From: Planctomycetota bacterium
GTDB lineage: Bacteria > Planctomycetota > Planctomycetia > Isosphaerales > Isosphaeraceae
Assembly: GCA_021791715.1 (NCBI GenBank)
Contig: JAJYWB010000011.1
Span: 40,934-104,933 of the forward strand
Length of the DNA: 64,000 nt
Direction: 5' to 3'
A program made the position numbers and the translations under genes. Position 1 is the stretch's first letter. Each line of letters starts with the position of its first letter. Under the pieces are notes generated by a model, which ran no database searches, was not told the origin of the DNA, and saw only the letters and a program-made list of their open reading frames with translations. This document shows positions 1 to 8,980 of the stretch, one piece after another.

Positions 1-891
1 GCCGAGAGGAGAAATCAAAAGCGCCGCGAGAATAAGCGCCGCGAACGAGCGATCGACGCGCGAAGTCGTCGCTTCGCTCCGCGCGATCGCCAGGCTCGCG
101 TAGCCGATCAGAGCCGAAAGCGATATTCGAAGCGTATTGTAATATTGTAAATCTAAATATATCATTTTGTGACGACGCGGGTCGGTCGTGAACGATCGGC
201 TTAGAAGTCCGTCGATCGAAGCGTTGCCGAGCGCACTCGTCCAGCCGTCGGCTTCGAGCAGGTTCTTAATCCAATCTCGGTAGGAATCGATTCCAAAGGC
301 GAGGGCGCCGATCGCGAATGAGCCGACGATCGCGAGCGAGCACGCCGCGACGGCTCTTTTTTTTCCGGCGAGCCAAAAATAAGGGAAGAAAATGAGGAAG
401 AAAGGTTTGATGCTCGCGGCGAGTCCGATCAAGCAACCCGCTCTCGTCCAGCGACCCCGCCGCGCGTCGATCCACGCGAAGGTGGATATCACCATGAGAA
501 TTCCCGTCATATGACCCGCGGCGAGCGCCGCGGACGTGCCGACGAACGAGAGACCCGCGAGGACCGCGGCCGAACGTTCGTACGAGTCGAACTTGATCTC
601 AAGCTCGGCGCCGATCGCGCGGAGCGCAGCGGCGAAGCAAGCGATCCCCGCGACGATCCAGATTCCAAGCGCGATCTCGGTTCGTAATCGAGCGAAAGGA
701 AGTAATAACAAGTGAAAATGCGGCGGATTAAGATTCTTGAGCAAAACCTCGCTTCCGTCCTCGCGGTTCCAGCGGATCGAATCGTTCACCGCGTAAAGCG
801 AACCCCCCTCCAGCCGCATCCGCGCCGAGAGGAACGTTCGGCCGAAGTCGTTCCGGGGAGTCTGATTCATCATGATTACAAAATAAATCAT
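1..891 (-). CDS. Glycosyltransferase family 87 (DUF2029)-like membrane mannosyltransferase, C-terminus outside window
   Basis: This partial gene runs off the left edge; about 297 codons are visible. The translation is a polytopic membrane protein with the features of GT87/DUF2029 polyprenyl-phosphate mannosyltransferases: a short loop NPPHFHLLLLPFARL, several hydrophobic helices, and the loop GLAASIKPFFLIFF, which matches the family's conserved Lys-Pro segment. Such enzymes use lipid-linked mannose in the cytoplasmic membrane to build glycolipids or glycans. The start is uncertain: in-frame ATGs lie at 891 and 873, neither with a good ribosome binding site. It lies 161 bases downstream of the DUF362 gene on the same strand, across an A+T-rich gap. 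Family assignment is from motif recognition; the acceptor is unknown. Confidence 0.7.
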   Translation of the reverse strand, partial: MIYFVIMMNQTPRNDFGRTFLSARMRLEGGSLYAVNDSIRWNREDGSEVLLKNLNPPHFHLLLLPFARLRTEIALGIWIVAGIACFAAALRAIGAELEIKFDSYERSAAVLAGLSFVGTSAALAAGHMTGILMVISTFAWIDARRGRWTRAGCLIGLAASIKPFFLIFFPYFWLAGKKRAVAACSLAIVGSFAIGALAFGIDSYRDWIKNLLEADGWTSALGNASIDGLLSRSFTTDPRRHKMIYLDLQYYNTLRISLSALIGYASLAIARSEATTSRVDRSFAALILAALLISPLG

Positions 892-1052
892 GTTCAAAAA
901 CATTAGTAAAATTATAAGTAAATTAATAATAACATACTTTATTAATAAGCCGGGACCCGGATCGATCGGCGTCGACGAGGCGAGTTCGCGCGGGCGAACC
1001 GCTCGCGACGGGGCGAGAAAGAATCGCTGCGCGACGAACGATCGGCCGCCGA

Positions 1053-2123
1053 TCATATTGGTGTTTCCTTGAGCGATCGCGTTCGAGGGGAATCGTGGAA
1101 TTCCGCGGTCGGCGGTTTTTTAAACGGTTCGAAGCGGCGCGCCAGGGCGTCGATCGGCTCGCCGATTTGACGAATGCGACGCGCGTCGATCGGTCCGAGA
1201 TGACGATCGGCGATCGCGAGATATTCGATCGTCGCGGGATCGATTCGCATCAACCGGGTCGCGGTCGCGTCGACGGCGACAAGGTTCTCGCCTATGACGA
1301 TCGCCCCCAGTTCTTTGGGAGAACCCATGATGGGGCCGTCTCCCTCCATGCCGACGATACCGTCGACGATCGCCAACCTCGGCCGAACCGCGGCGTTCAG
1401 ATCCAGGATCGACGGGACGATCCCCGCCTGATGCAACACGTTTTTGGGCCAGCCGTAGCGTACGCCCGGGAGGACTCCAAAAAGATTCTTGAGCGAAACC
1501 GTGGCGCCGACCCAATGATGCGTTTTGAGCTTGGGAAGCGAGACGACCCAGTCGGCCCGGCGCAATGTTTTCGGCAGGTGAAACTCGGCGAGCGGTGAAA
1601 GCCGTAAAGGATTTTCAATGCGATCGACGTCGTCGTGATTGAGATCGATGAATTCCACTTTTAGGTGTTTAAGGATATCGGCGAGCCCGGCTTGTTCGAC
1701 CGCGAGCCGAGCGTCTCGGACGTGCCCCGGGCCTTCGGCGACGAAGACTTCGCGGGCTTCGAGCGAGCGGAACGCCTCGACGACCGCCGCGATCAAAACG
1801 GGATGCGTGTTGATGTGAGGAGATCCTGGATACGGCTCGACGAGGTTCGGTTTGAGGAGGATCGATTTACCGCGGACCCGCTTCGGGCCGATCCCGAGTT
1901 CGGCGAGACCTCGTTTCACGATCGACTCGAGGTCGATCTGGTAAGACGAGGCGCGAGCGACGAAAACCGATCGCGTTCTCCAGGGAGGGGGGGCGTGATC
2001 GGCGACGAGCCTCGCGCCGAGCCCCGCCGCGATCGCCGCCGAGGCGCCCGTGAGAAACCCGCGGCGATCGACATGAATCAGATCGTTTAAAAATAATTTG
2101 TCGTCGATCTTAGCGGGAATCAT
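1053..2123 (-). CDS. DUF362 domain protein with Tat-type signal
   Basis: A 356-residue protein. Residues about 20-37 (RRGFLTGASAAIAAGLG) form a twin-arginine export signal, so it is probably exported folded. The rest matches DUF362: ILLKPNLVEP near residue 88, VVVSLPKLKTHH-like motif (WVVSLPKLKTHH) near 195, SLKNLFGVLPG, then a C-terminal IVDGIVGMEGDGP segment. DUF362 proteins are widespread and mostly uncharacterised; some are fused to ferredoxin domains, but no CxxCxxC cluster is visible here. Its start overlaps the stop of the upstream prenyltransferase-like gene by four bases (ATGA), which suggests translational coupling. Confidence 0.85.
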   Translation of the reverse strand: MIPAKIDDKLFLNDLIHVDRRGFLTGASAAIAAGLGARLVADHAPPPWRTRSVFVARASSYQIDLESIVKRGLAELGIGPKRVRGKSILLKPNLVEPYPGSPHINTHPVLIAAVVEAFRSLEAREVFVAEGPGHVRDARLAVEQAGLADILKHLKVEFIDLNHDDVDRIENPLRLSPLAEFHLPKTLRRADWVVSLPKLKTHHWVGATVSLKNLFGVLPGVRYGWPKNVLHQAGIVPSILDLNAAVRPRLAIVDGIVGMEGDGPIMGSPKELGAIVIGENLVAVDATATRLMRIDPATIEYLAIADRHLGPIDARRIRQIGEPIDALARRFEPFKKPPTAEFHDSPRTRSLKETPI

Positions 2124-3049
2124 AACCGATCGTCTCCTTGTCGTTCAACGGTTCCGACGAGCCGTTCGATCGGCTCGCCCGCCGCGAGGAGCAGCAGGCC
2201 GAGGTCGATCGCCGAAGTCGGTTGATCGGCGATATAATTATACGCTTGTGTCAGCATTTCGTCGGCGTTTTGGGGTCGAGCTCCGCACGCGGTCAGTCCG
2301 ATCAGCCCCCAACCGAGCGATCGAGGCGTACGGATATCTTTGAGCGTTTGTTGCAGATACGCGATCCCCGCGACGACCGCGGAGTTCGCCGAGGCGCCGC
2401 ATAACGACAACGCCGAGAGAGCCAGTCCGGTCGGTTCGGGTTGGGGGCGTAGGGGGCGTCCGTATACCGTCGTGTTGCCGTAATTCCATCCTCCCGAGGG
2501 CAGGGCTCGATCGAGAAGCAAACGAACGCCTTCTTGTGCGTGCGGATGATCGATCCGCCTTCGAGCCGCGAGCGCGATCAAGGCGTGCGCGGTCGGTTCG
2601 ACCCACGAGTGAGTCTTTTCCACCCAGGGCCAGCCGACGAGTTTTGTGTTATGTCCGACGACATGATCATTTCCTTGATCAAACGGATCGCCGCGTCGAT
2701 AAAGAATGCGATCGAGCGCGAGTTCGGCCTCACGCGAATGAGATCGGACCGCTGTCCAAAGGAGAACGGCGAAAGGAGTCGCCCACTCGGGCGAGGTCGA
2801 ATCGTCGTCGACTCCGATCGATCCGTCGAAGCGTTGCGACGACGCGATCCGGTTCGCCGATTCGACCGCGATGTGGCGATCGAGTTCGTCGTCCAAGGTC
2901 GCGAGCAGGCCGAGCGATGCGAGGACGGTCGGTTCGACCGCGACCTTCGTATCGCATCGATAACCCCAGCCCGCGGGGGATCGATCGGTCGACCGCAATC
3001 GCGCGCGGGCCTGTTCGATCCAGACTTTTCGGTTCGACGGTTCACGCAT
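2120..3049 (-). CDS. Prenyltransferase/squalene-cyclase-like alpha-alpha toroid repeat protein
   Basis: About 309 residues from the ATG at 3049 (MREPSNRKVW); the frame stays open upstream to 3139 but that part looks non-coding. It contains repeated QW-like elements such as GWGYRCDT near the N-terminus and GGWNYGNT in the middle, the signature of alpha/alpha toroid proteins (squalene-hopene cyclase, prenyltransferase beta subunit). It is only about half the length of a true squalene-hopene cyclase and I see no DxDDTA catalytic motif, so it is probably a non-catalytic toroid or a different enzyme. No clear signal peptide. It is translationally coupled to the DUF362 gene by a four-base overlap, so the two likely work together. 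Confidence 0.7.
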   Translation of the reverse strand: MREPSNRKVWIEQARARLRSTDRSPAGWGYRCDTKVAVEPTVLASLGLLATLDDELDRHIAVESANRIASSQRFDGSIGVDDDSTSPEWATPFAVLLWTAVRSHSREAELALDRILYRRGDPFDQGNDHVVGHNTKLVGWPWVEKTHSWVEPTAHALIALAARRRIDHPHAQEGVRLLLDRALPSGGWNYGNTTVYGRPLRPQPEPTGLALSALSLCGASANSAVVAGIAYLQQTLKDIRTPRSLGWGLIGLTACGARPQNADEMLTQAYNYIADQPTSAIDLGLLLLAAGEPIERLVGTVERQGDDRL

Positions 3050-3397
3050 CGTTCGTCTCGCTCCATTCAATAAGAAGCTCACAAGGAATCTAGAACACGA
3101 ATTCCGGAATCGCGAGAACTGATTTAAAAAAACAATCATTTTATCATTTAATAGCGTGTAATCGAGGCGTCGATTTTATCCAACATCGATCGGGACGGTT
3201 TTGACATCGGGGAGAAGCGCGACCTAGGGTTCCGTTGTTCCCGTCGGAGTCGAGAGGGACGACGAAATGACCTTCGCGGCCGGACGGACTTGGATGGGAC
3301 CGGAGCTCGAAGCCAAGTCACGGTGGCTCGGGCCGAGACTCGCGGACGGTTGATGACAAGATAGAAACGTTTTAGACACTTTCAGGAGATGATTATC
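3050..3397. other. Divergent intergenic region before the pilin gene
   Basis: This 348-base stretch separates the leftward toroid-protein gene from the rightward pilin gene. It holds a TTGACA hexamer at 3201-3206, with only a weak -10 match (CTAGGG) 17 bases downstream, so a promoter is possible but not convincing. AGGAG at 3384-3388 is the pilin ribosome binding site. No RNA gene or hairpin was recognised. Confidence 0.4.
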
Positions 3398-3577
3398 ATG
3401 CGTCAATTCACGGCTCAGGTTCGTCGGTTCTTGACGAGTGAAGACGGTCCCACCGCGGTGGAATACGCCGTCATGCTGGCTTTGATTCTGGTCGTTTGCA
3501 TCGCGGTCGTCACGAGCTTGGGAAAGAGCATCTGCAGCACGTTCAGCTCGGTGAACAGCAGCCTCGGCGGATCGTGA
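3398..3577 (+). CDS. flp: Flp/Fap-type pilin
   Basis: A 59-residue class IVb (Flp) prepilin. It has a basic leader (MRQFTAQVRRFLTSEDG), then PTAVEYAVMLALILVVCIAVV, carrying the family Glu-Tyr pair and a hydrophobic helix. The prepilin peptidase is expected to cut after the Gly before PTAVEY. The ATG at 3398 is preferred over the in-frame ATG at 3389 because AGGAG (3384-3388) sits nine bases before 3398 and abuts 3389. It is the first gene of the Tad locus and probably encodes the main pilus subunit. Confidence 0.92.
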   Translation: MRQFTAQVRRFLTSEDGPTAVEYAVMLALILVVCIAVVTSLGKSICSTFSSVNSSLGGS

Positions 3578-3734
3578 CGAGCGACGAGGGGAACGCCGGT
3601 CGCGACGCGTTTCGACGGAACGACTCGCGGGATCTTCCTCGTTCGGTCTCCCCTTCGGCCGCACTTCAATCCGGGACGGGTCTCGACGCTTCGCGAGGAG
3701 CCGAGACCCCCCCGGATTTTTCCGTATAAACGCT

Positions 3735-3762
3735 AAATTATTTACGTAATTATAAATAATTT
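3735..3762. promoter_or_regulatory. Perfect A+T inverted repeat upstream of second pilin
   Basis: AAATTATTTA (3735-3744) and TAAATAATTT (3753-3762) are perfect 10-base inverted repeats with an 8-base spacer, inside an otherwise G+C-rich gap between the two pilin genes. An all-A/T stem with no following U-run is a poor terminator, so a protein-binding site or A+T-rich promoter region for the second pilin gene is more likely. Function is inferred from position. Confidence 0.4.
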
Positions 3763-3832
3763 TAGTCGATTTCGTTTTGCGGCGTTCGCCCGGGCGGTCG
3801 CGATCGATTCGACACGAAGAGGGGCTTGTCGA

Positions 3833-4270
3833 ATGCATGCGCATCGCGGTGCTTTGAGATTTTTTTGGGCGAGCGAGGACGGCCCGACGGCGGTTGAATA
3901 CGCGGTTTTGTTGATGTTGATCACAGGGATATGCATCGCCGTGGTGCGCGCTCAGGGGAAGAGCGCGAGCGCGGCGATAGGTTCGGTGAATAGCGAGATG
4001 AGCGCTTCGGCGGGTTCGGCGACGAGCGGCTCTTCGAGCGGAACGACGGATTCCGGGGGATTGTCGACGGATTCGGGTTCCTCTGGATCTTCCTCCGGTT
4101 CCTCTGGATCTTCCGCGGGTTCCTCTGGATCTTCCGCGGGTTCTTCGGGCTCGTCTTCGAGCACTTCCGGTTCTTCCTCCGGTCAATCGCAAGGCGGCGG
4201 CGGCTGGGGAGGCGGCTGGGGAGGCGGCGGAGGAGGAGGAGGGGGTTGGGGAGGAGGTTGGGGGTGGTGA
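3833..4270 (+). CDS. Flp pilin with Ser/Gly-rich and Gly/Trp-rich C-terminal tail
   Basis: A 145-residue protein. Residues 1-45 are a normal Flp prepilin (leader ending ASEDG, then PTAVEYAVLLMLITGICIAVV). Typical Flp pilins stop at about 55-70 residues; this one continues with about 70 residues made almost only of Ser, Gly and Thr (repeats such as GSSGSSAGSS) and ends in a block of Gly and Trp (GGGGWGGGWGG type). The DNA shows short tandem repeats (for example around 4081-4145), so the tail probably grew by slippage. It likely enters the pilus through the pilin helix and exposes the tail, perhaps as an adhesin. The ribosome binding site is the purine run before 3833. Role of the tail is inference. 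Confidence 0.85.
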   Translation: MHAHRGALRFFWASEDGPTAVEYAVLLMLITGICIAVVRAQGKSASAAIGSVNSEMSASAGSATSGSSSGTTDSGGLSTDSGSSGSSSGSSGSSAGSSGSSAGSSGSSSSTSGSSSGQSQGGGGWGGGWGGGGGGGGGWGGGWGW

Positions 4271-4334
4271 TTCGGCCGACGTCAAGAATTTCGCATCGCG
4301 CGTTTCGCCGGTTCGATCGTCGAGTCGGTGTCGA

Positions 4335-4363
4335 TCAAGCGATTGAACACGCGTATGTATAAT
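4335..4363 (+). promoter_or_regulatory. Possible promoter for the prepilin peptidase-cpaB genes
   Basis: A perfect TATAAT lies at 4358-4363, about 140 bases before the peptidase start, in an A+T-rich patch. The -35 region at the usual distance (TCAAGC, 4335-4340) is a poor match. Only the -10 box supports it. Confidence 0.3.
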
Positions 4364-4501
4364 AGAGTGTATTAGTATTTTTTGATTTATTTGACACTTC
4401 GGGGTTCGCGTTCCAGATTTCTGACGGCGGCGGGGGACGCGAGATCGATCGTCCGGGGCGCCGCTTGATCGATCCCGACATTCGACGGAAAGGCGACGAC
4501 G

Positions 4502-5044
4502 ATGATACAGATTCCCCAGATCGCGAGCTGGATTTGCGTCGCGGTGTTGATTGAGGCCGCGATTATCGACGGCTTGAAATTCAAAGTGCCCAATTGGCTC
4601 ACCTATCATTTTATGCTTGGGGGGCTGATTTATTCGTATTGGCTGCAGGGTCCTTCGGGACTTGCGACATCGGCGGCGGGGCTTGGAGTCGGATTGATTC
4701 TGTTGCTTCCGTTGTACGCGATCGGCGGGATGGGCGCCGGGGACGTTAAGTTGTTGGCGGGATTGGGGGCGTGGATCGGGCCTTTGCCGATCTTCTGGGC
4801 GTTCGCGTGCTCGGCGATCGTCGGCGGCCTGATCGCGATCGCGATGATGGCGCGGTCGGGACGAATGTTTCATCATGTCGGTCAGATTCAATCGATCGGA
4901 TCCGAAATTTTGACGGTTCGCGATCCCGTCGCGTTGTCTAAAACCGCGGCCGAGCGCAAGCCGAGCATGTTGCTCTTGCCCTACGGCGTGCCGATCGCGA
5001 TCGGCTCGATCGGCTATTTCGTCTGGAGCGGCATGTTGTTCTAA
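4502..5044 (+). CDS. cpaA: Prepilin peptidase, A24 family (CpaA/TadV)
   Basis: A 180-residue membrane protein with about five helices. Both aspartyl protease motifs of the A24 family are present: AAIIDGLKFKVPN near residue 20 (first Asp) and GMGAGDVKLLAGLGAWIG near residue 80 (GxGD with the second Asp). This is the short, methylase-free form usual for Tad systems. It should cleave the leaders of the two pilins encoded just upstream, in the cytoplasmic membrane. ATG at 4502; cpaB follows after 33 bases. Confidence 0.9.
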   Translation: MIQIPQIASWICVAVLIEAAIIDGLKFKVPNWLTYHFMLGGLIYSYWLQGPSGLATSAAGLGVGLILLLPLYAIGGMGAGDVKLLAGLGAWIGPLPIFWAFACSAIVGGLIAIAMMARSGRMFHHVGQIQSIGSEILTVRDPVALSKTAAERKPSMLLLPYGVPIAIGSIGYFVWSGMLF

Positions 5045-5077
5045 GATCGATCGACATTTCCATACAGGATACATCCG

Positions 5078-6088
5078 ATGAACGGCAGATCGATGATGAT
5101 TTTGATGTTGGCCGGCCTGAGCGGACTGGGCGCGATGGTGGGCGTCAACAAATTGATGAATAAAAATCAAGTGGAAGTTCCGCAACAAGAATATGTCGTT
5201 GCGACCCGCGATCTGAAGACCGAGGAGGTCTTGAAGGCGTCGATGCTCAAGATCGACAAGAAGCCCAAGGATTCGTTGCCGCCGAACGTGATGACGAACA
5301 TCAAGGATTGCGAGGATCGCTGGGTACAAATCAAGATTTTGGCGGGGGAGCCGCTCGTCGAGGGGAAGCTCGCGCCCAAGGGGGCGCCTCCGGGTCTTGT
5401 CTCGCAGATTCCCAAGGGGAAACGCGCCTTCGCGATCGAGGTGAACGAGCAAACCGGGGTTTCCGGATTCATCATGCCGGGGCATCATGTGGATATCATC
5501 CAGGTGAGACCGAACGTCGGCGTTCAGAACGCGTCCGAGTCGGAAACGATCCTGCAAAACGTGCCGGTGTTGGCCGTCGGGCAAACGTTCACACGTCCTG
5601 AAGATAAGTCGATCATTGTGCGAACGGTGACGTTCGCGGTGAATCCCGATCAGGTTGAGTCGCTCGTCGCTGCGCGATCGAAGGGGCCGCTTTCGCTGGC
5701 TTTGCGCGGAGTCGACGACGTCGAGGTGGTGGAGAAGCCGAAGCCCAAACCGATCGAGATCGCCAAGGTCGAGCCCGAGCCCGCTCCCGTCGTCGCTCCG
5801 CCTCCTCCGCCCCCGCCTCCGGTCGAGCCGACGCCGCCGCCCAAGCCCGTGAAGAAGCAACGAGTCGTCAAGATCTTTCATGGGATTCAGAACGAGGCGA
5901 TCGAGACGATCGCCGTGGGCAAGCGAGAATTTGAAGGCGCCGGCGCGAACGACTCCGAATCCGACGGCGGCCTGGCGATCACTCCCCGGTCTCCAGGATT
6001 CGGCGGGTCGGGATCGAAGGAGATTCGCGGCTTCGACGGCGACCCCGCTCCCCCTCCCGCGGCGCCCGCGATCGATCACAGTCCGTGA
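5078..6088 (+). CDS. cpaB: Flp pilus assembly protein CpaB/RcpC
   Basis: 336 residues: an N-terminal membrane anchor (about 4-22), a SAF domain beginning at EYVVATRDLKTEEVL (about 38-100), then the RcpC/CpaB beta-rich region with FIMPGHHVDIIQ near 135. From about residue 220 the chain turns into a Pro/Lys/Glu-rich spacer with an eight-proline run, and then VVKIFHG, a common end motif of CpaB proteins. CpaB works at the periplasmic face of the Tad machine, with the outer-membrane secretin in classical systems. The secretin gene usually found next to it is absent here. Confidence 0.88.
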   Translation: MNGRSMMILMLAGLSGLGAMVGVNKLMNKNQVEVPQQEYVVATRDLKTEEVLKASMLKIDKKPKDSLPPNVMTNIKDCEDRWVQIKILAGEPLVEGKLAPKGAPPGLVSQIPKGKRAFAIEVNEQTGVSGFIMPGHHVDIIQVRPNVGVQNASESETILQNVPVLAVGQTFTRPEDKSIIVRTVTFAVNPDQVESLVAARSKGPLSLALRGVDDVEVVEKPKPKPIEIAKVEPEPAPVVAPPPPPPPPVEPTPPPKPVKKQRVVKIFHGIQNEAIETIAVGKREFEGAGANDSESDGGLAITPRSPGFGGSGSKEIRGFDGDPAPPPAAPAIDHSP

Positions 6089-6190
6089 TCGACCGTCGCG
6101 GCGGCGGAAGTCGATCGTCGAGCGAGATTGATAGAGAATCGCATGAATACGTAAGAGCCCTTGGCCGCGGTTGACGATAGGATTGATTCC

Positions 6191-7381
6191 ATGAAGGGTG
6201 TTACACGAATTGTTTTGGTCGATCCGCACGAGGAGACTCGTTCCTCGCTTCAGCGGTTGATCAGCGGAATCGATTCGGTTTGGTTGTCCGAGGTCTGCGT
6301 CAATTATGAGACCGCGTGTCGATCGATTCTTGATAATCCGCCCGATCTGGCGATCGTCGTGCTCGACGGCGATCCCGAGCAGGCGTTGAGCACGATCCAG
6401 GCTATCACGACAGGCAAGCCCGGGCTCGTGGTGCTGGCGGCGAGCAAGGTGCGCGACACCGAGGCGATTTTGCGGGTCGTTCGAGCCGGCGCTCGTGAGT
6501 TTTTGACGTTGCCCGTCGACATCGATGAAATCTTGGGGGCGATCGATCGATTCGTTCGTCCGCTCAAGCCTCAGAACGATAAATCGCGCAATATTCCCCA
6601 TGTGATCGCGGTCGCGGGCGCCGCGGGAGGCGTCGGCTGCACCACGTTGGCCGTCAATCTGGCGGCGATCCTGGCGCGAAATTCGCCGCAATCGGTCGTG
6701 ATCGCCGATTTCGACCTGTTGTTGGGATCGGTCGACACATGCCTTGATATTATTCCTGATCGAACGATTTTGGATGTCGCGATGAACATCGATCGGCTCG
6801 ATCTGACGTTGCTCAAGCGGTCGACGACGCGACATTCGTCCGGGCTTTTCGTTTTGCCGCATCCCATGACGCTTGAAGACGCGGTGAAGATCGAGCCCGA
6901 TTCGTTGCGCAGAATGATCAAACTGTTGCGCGCCGTTTTCAATACGGTGATCATCGATACAAGCAAAGGTCTTCAAGCGTCGGATTTCGTCGCGATGGAG
7001 ATGGCCGACGCGATCTTGCTCGTCGTTCAACTCGACCTGATTTGCCTGCGGAATACGTCGCGATTGATGCAGTTGTTGTCGCACAGCGGGATTCCACCCG
7101 AGAAGATTCAAATTGTGATCAACCGTCAGGGATCGAGCGTTTCGGAAATCACCCTGAAAAAAGCGGAGGAAACGCTCGGCGTGACGATCCGCTGGCAGAT
7201 TCCCAACGCGACCAAGGTCGTCAGCGAGGCGCGGGTTCGGGGCGTGCCGATCGACGAGGAATCGCCCGGCAATCGCGTGCATCGCGTGCTCGCCGACATC
7301 GCGCGCGAATTCCGCGTTCCCGACCCCGATAAAGAGGTTCCTCAGCCGCGGAAAAAGGGGATCTTCGCCGCTCTTTTTTAA
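6191..7381 (+). CDS. cpaE: CpaE/TadZ-like pilus localisation ATPase with receiver-like domain
   Basis: About 396 residues from the ATG at 6191 (MKGVTRIVLVD); an in-frame TTG at 6161 is less likely. Residues 5-120 resemble a degenerate response-regulator receiver. Residues about 135-370 are a MinD/ParA-like domain. The deviant Walker A reads AAGGVGCTT, so both the signature Lys and the P-loop Lys of KGGVGKT are missing, and ATP hydrolysis is doubtful. CpaE/TadZ proteins place Tad machines at the pole and their P-loops are often atypical. It sits between cpaB and cpaF as usual, but without the secretin gene. Confidence 0.85.
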   Translation: MKGVTRIVLVDPHEETRSSLQRLISGIDSVWLSEVCVNYETACRSILDNPPDLAIVVLDGDPEQALSTIQAITTGKPGLVVLAASKVRDTEAILRVVRAGAREFLTLPVDIDEILGAIDRFVRPLKPQNDKSRNIPHVIAVAGAAGGVGCTTLAVNLAAILARNSPQSVVIADFDLLLGSVDTCLDIIPDRTILDVAMNIDRLDLTLLKRSTTRHSSGLFVLPHPMTLEDAVKIEPDSLRRMIKLLRAVFNTVIIDTSKGLQASDFVAMEMADAILLVVQLDLICLRNTSRLMQLLSHSGIPPEKIQIVINRQGSSVSEITLKKAEETLGVTIRWQIPNATKVVSEARVRGVPIDEESPGNRVHRVLADIAREFRVPDPDKEVPQPRKKGIFAALF

Positions 7382-7453
7382 GGATAAGTAAGAACCGATA
7401 CCGAATGAGATTCGGCCCGAACGCGGGGAAGGCATGAAGGAGTATATTAAATC

Positions 7454-8908
7454 ATGTTCAATTCGACAACAAGAGGAAGAAGCCCGTTCGGACCGCGAGC
7501 CGGTTCGCCCCCTTCGGTCGCCGATCCGAGTCGAGGCGAAGCCGCGGCGAATTCGGTGGAAGCCCCTCCGCCTCCTCCGCCGATATCGCAGCCGCGCGGG
7601 CGCGACGCGGTTAAGGAGATTGATCCCGCGCAGGAGAAATACGATTCGCTCAAGCGGCTGATCCACAACAAGCTCGTCGACAGGCTCGATCTGAATCGAG
7701 TGAGCGAGATCGCTCCCGGCAGTTTGCGGAACGAGATCCGCGGGGTCGTCGAACACCTGTGCGATACCGAGAATCCGCTCCTCAATCGGACCGAGCGGCA
7801 ACGCCTCGTCGAAGAGATCCTTGACGAAACGTTCGGCCTCGGTCCGCTCGAATTGTTGCTGAAAGATCCAAAGATCAGCGATATCATGATTAACGGACCC
7901 AAGCATATATTTGTGGAGCGAGGGGGGAAGATCGAGCGTTCCGAGGTGCTTTTTCGCGATAACGAGCATTTGCTCCAGATTATCGATCGGATCGTGTCGC
8001 GTGTCGGCAGGCGCGTCGACGAGACTTCGCCGATGGTGGACGCTCGGCTCGCCGACGGCTCTCGTGTGAACGCGATCATTCCTCCGTTGGCGCTCGACGG
8101 CGCCGCGGTTTCGATTCGCCGATTCGGCAGCAAACCGCTCGGTAAAGACGACCTTCTTCGGTTCAAGGCGTTCACCCCCGAGATTCTGGCGGTATTGGAA
8201 GGCGCGATCAAGGCGCGATTGAATATTATTATCTCTGGAGGCACGGGTTGCGGTAAAACGACTTTGTTGAACACGCTTTCGAGTTTTATTCCGTCGGGCG
8301 AGCGGGTGATCACGATCGAGGACGCCGCCGAGCTTCAGCTTCAGCAGGATCACGTCGTTCGGCTTGAGACGCGTCCGGCGAACATCGAGGGGCGCGGCGA
8401 GGTGACGGCGCGCGATCTCGTTAAGAACGCGCTTCGTATGCGTCCCGACCGGATCATCATCGGCGAGTGTCGCGGCGCCGAGACGCTCGACATGATTCAG
8501 GCGATGAACACGGGTCACGAGGGGTCGATGACGACCGTCCACGCCAACACTCCGCGCGACGCTTTGAGCCGGCTGGAGACGATGATCAGCATGGCGGGTT
8601 TGGAATTGCCGATTCGAGCGTTGCGTCAACAGTTCGCGTCGGCGGTCGATTTGATCGTTCAGGCGAACCGGTTGCAGGGAGGTCCGAGGAAGCTGACGAG
8701 CATTTCGGAGGTCGTGAGCATGGAGGGGGATACGATCATCATGCAAGAGATCTTCGCGTTTCGTCAGCTCGGCGTCGACGCCGGAGGTCGAGCGTTCGGC
8801 GAGTTCGTTTCGACGGGCATCAGACCGACGTTTATGGATCGGCTCGAGCAGGCGGGTTATCACCTTCCCTCGGACCTGTTCCGTCAGCGCGTTCTGCTTA
8901 AGGATTAA
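7454..8908 (+). CDS. cpaF: Tad secretion ATPase CpaF/TadA
   Basis: A 484-residue type II/IV secretion ATPase. A Pro-rich, low-complexity N-terminus (about 1-60) precedes the N-domain, with [20 protein letters not shown] near 140. Walker A is [12 protein letters not shown] near residue 260. The Asp box and Walker B region follow ([15 protein letters not shown]), then the His box [13 protein letters not shown]. All catalytic elements are intact, so it should power pilus assembly at the inner membrane with TadB and TadC, encoded just downstream. Confidence 0.93.
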   Translation: MFNSTTRGRSPFGPRAGSPPSVADPSRGEAAANSVEAPPPPPPISQPRGRDAVKEIDPAQEKYDSLKRLIHNKLVDRLDLNRVSEIAPGSLRNEIRGVVEHLCDTENPLLNRTERQRLVEEILDETFGLGPLELLLKDPKISDIMINGPKHIFVERGGKIERSEVLFRDNEHLLQIIDRIVSRVGRRVDETSPMVDARLADGSRVNAIIPPLALDGAAVSIRRFGSKPLGKDDLLRFKAFTPEILAVLEGAIKARLNIIISGGTGCGKTTLLNTLSSFIPSGERVITIEDAAELQLQQDHVVRLETRPANIEGRGEVTARDLVKNALRMRPDRIIIGECRGAETLDMIQAMNTGHEGSMTTVHANTPRDALSRLETMISMAGLELPIRALRQQFASAVDLIVQANRLQGGPRKLTSISEVVSMEGDTIIMQEIFAFRQLGVDAGGRAFGEFVSTGIRPTFMDRLEQAGYHLPSDLFRQRVLLKD

Positions 8909-8980
8909 CGAGTCCGTACGGATCGACGAGATCGCAATACACAAACAGAACAACATAAGAGTGAACGAGAGGGTGAAAAC

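Noticed and set aside
6161..6190. Upstream TTG start for cpaE
   Set aside because: The ATG at 6191 directly precedes the conserved receiver-like strand, and no ribosome binding site supports the TTG.
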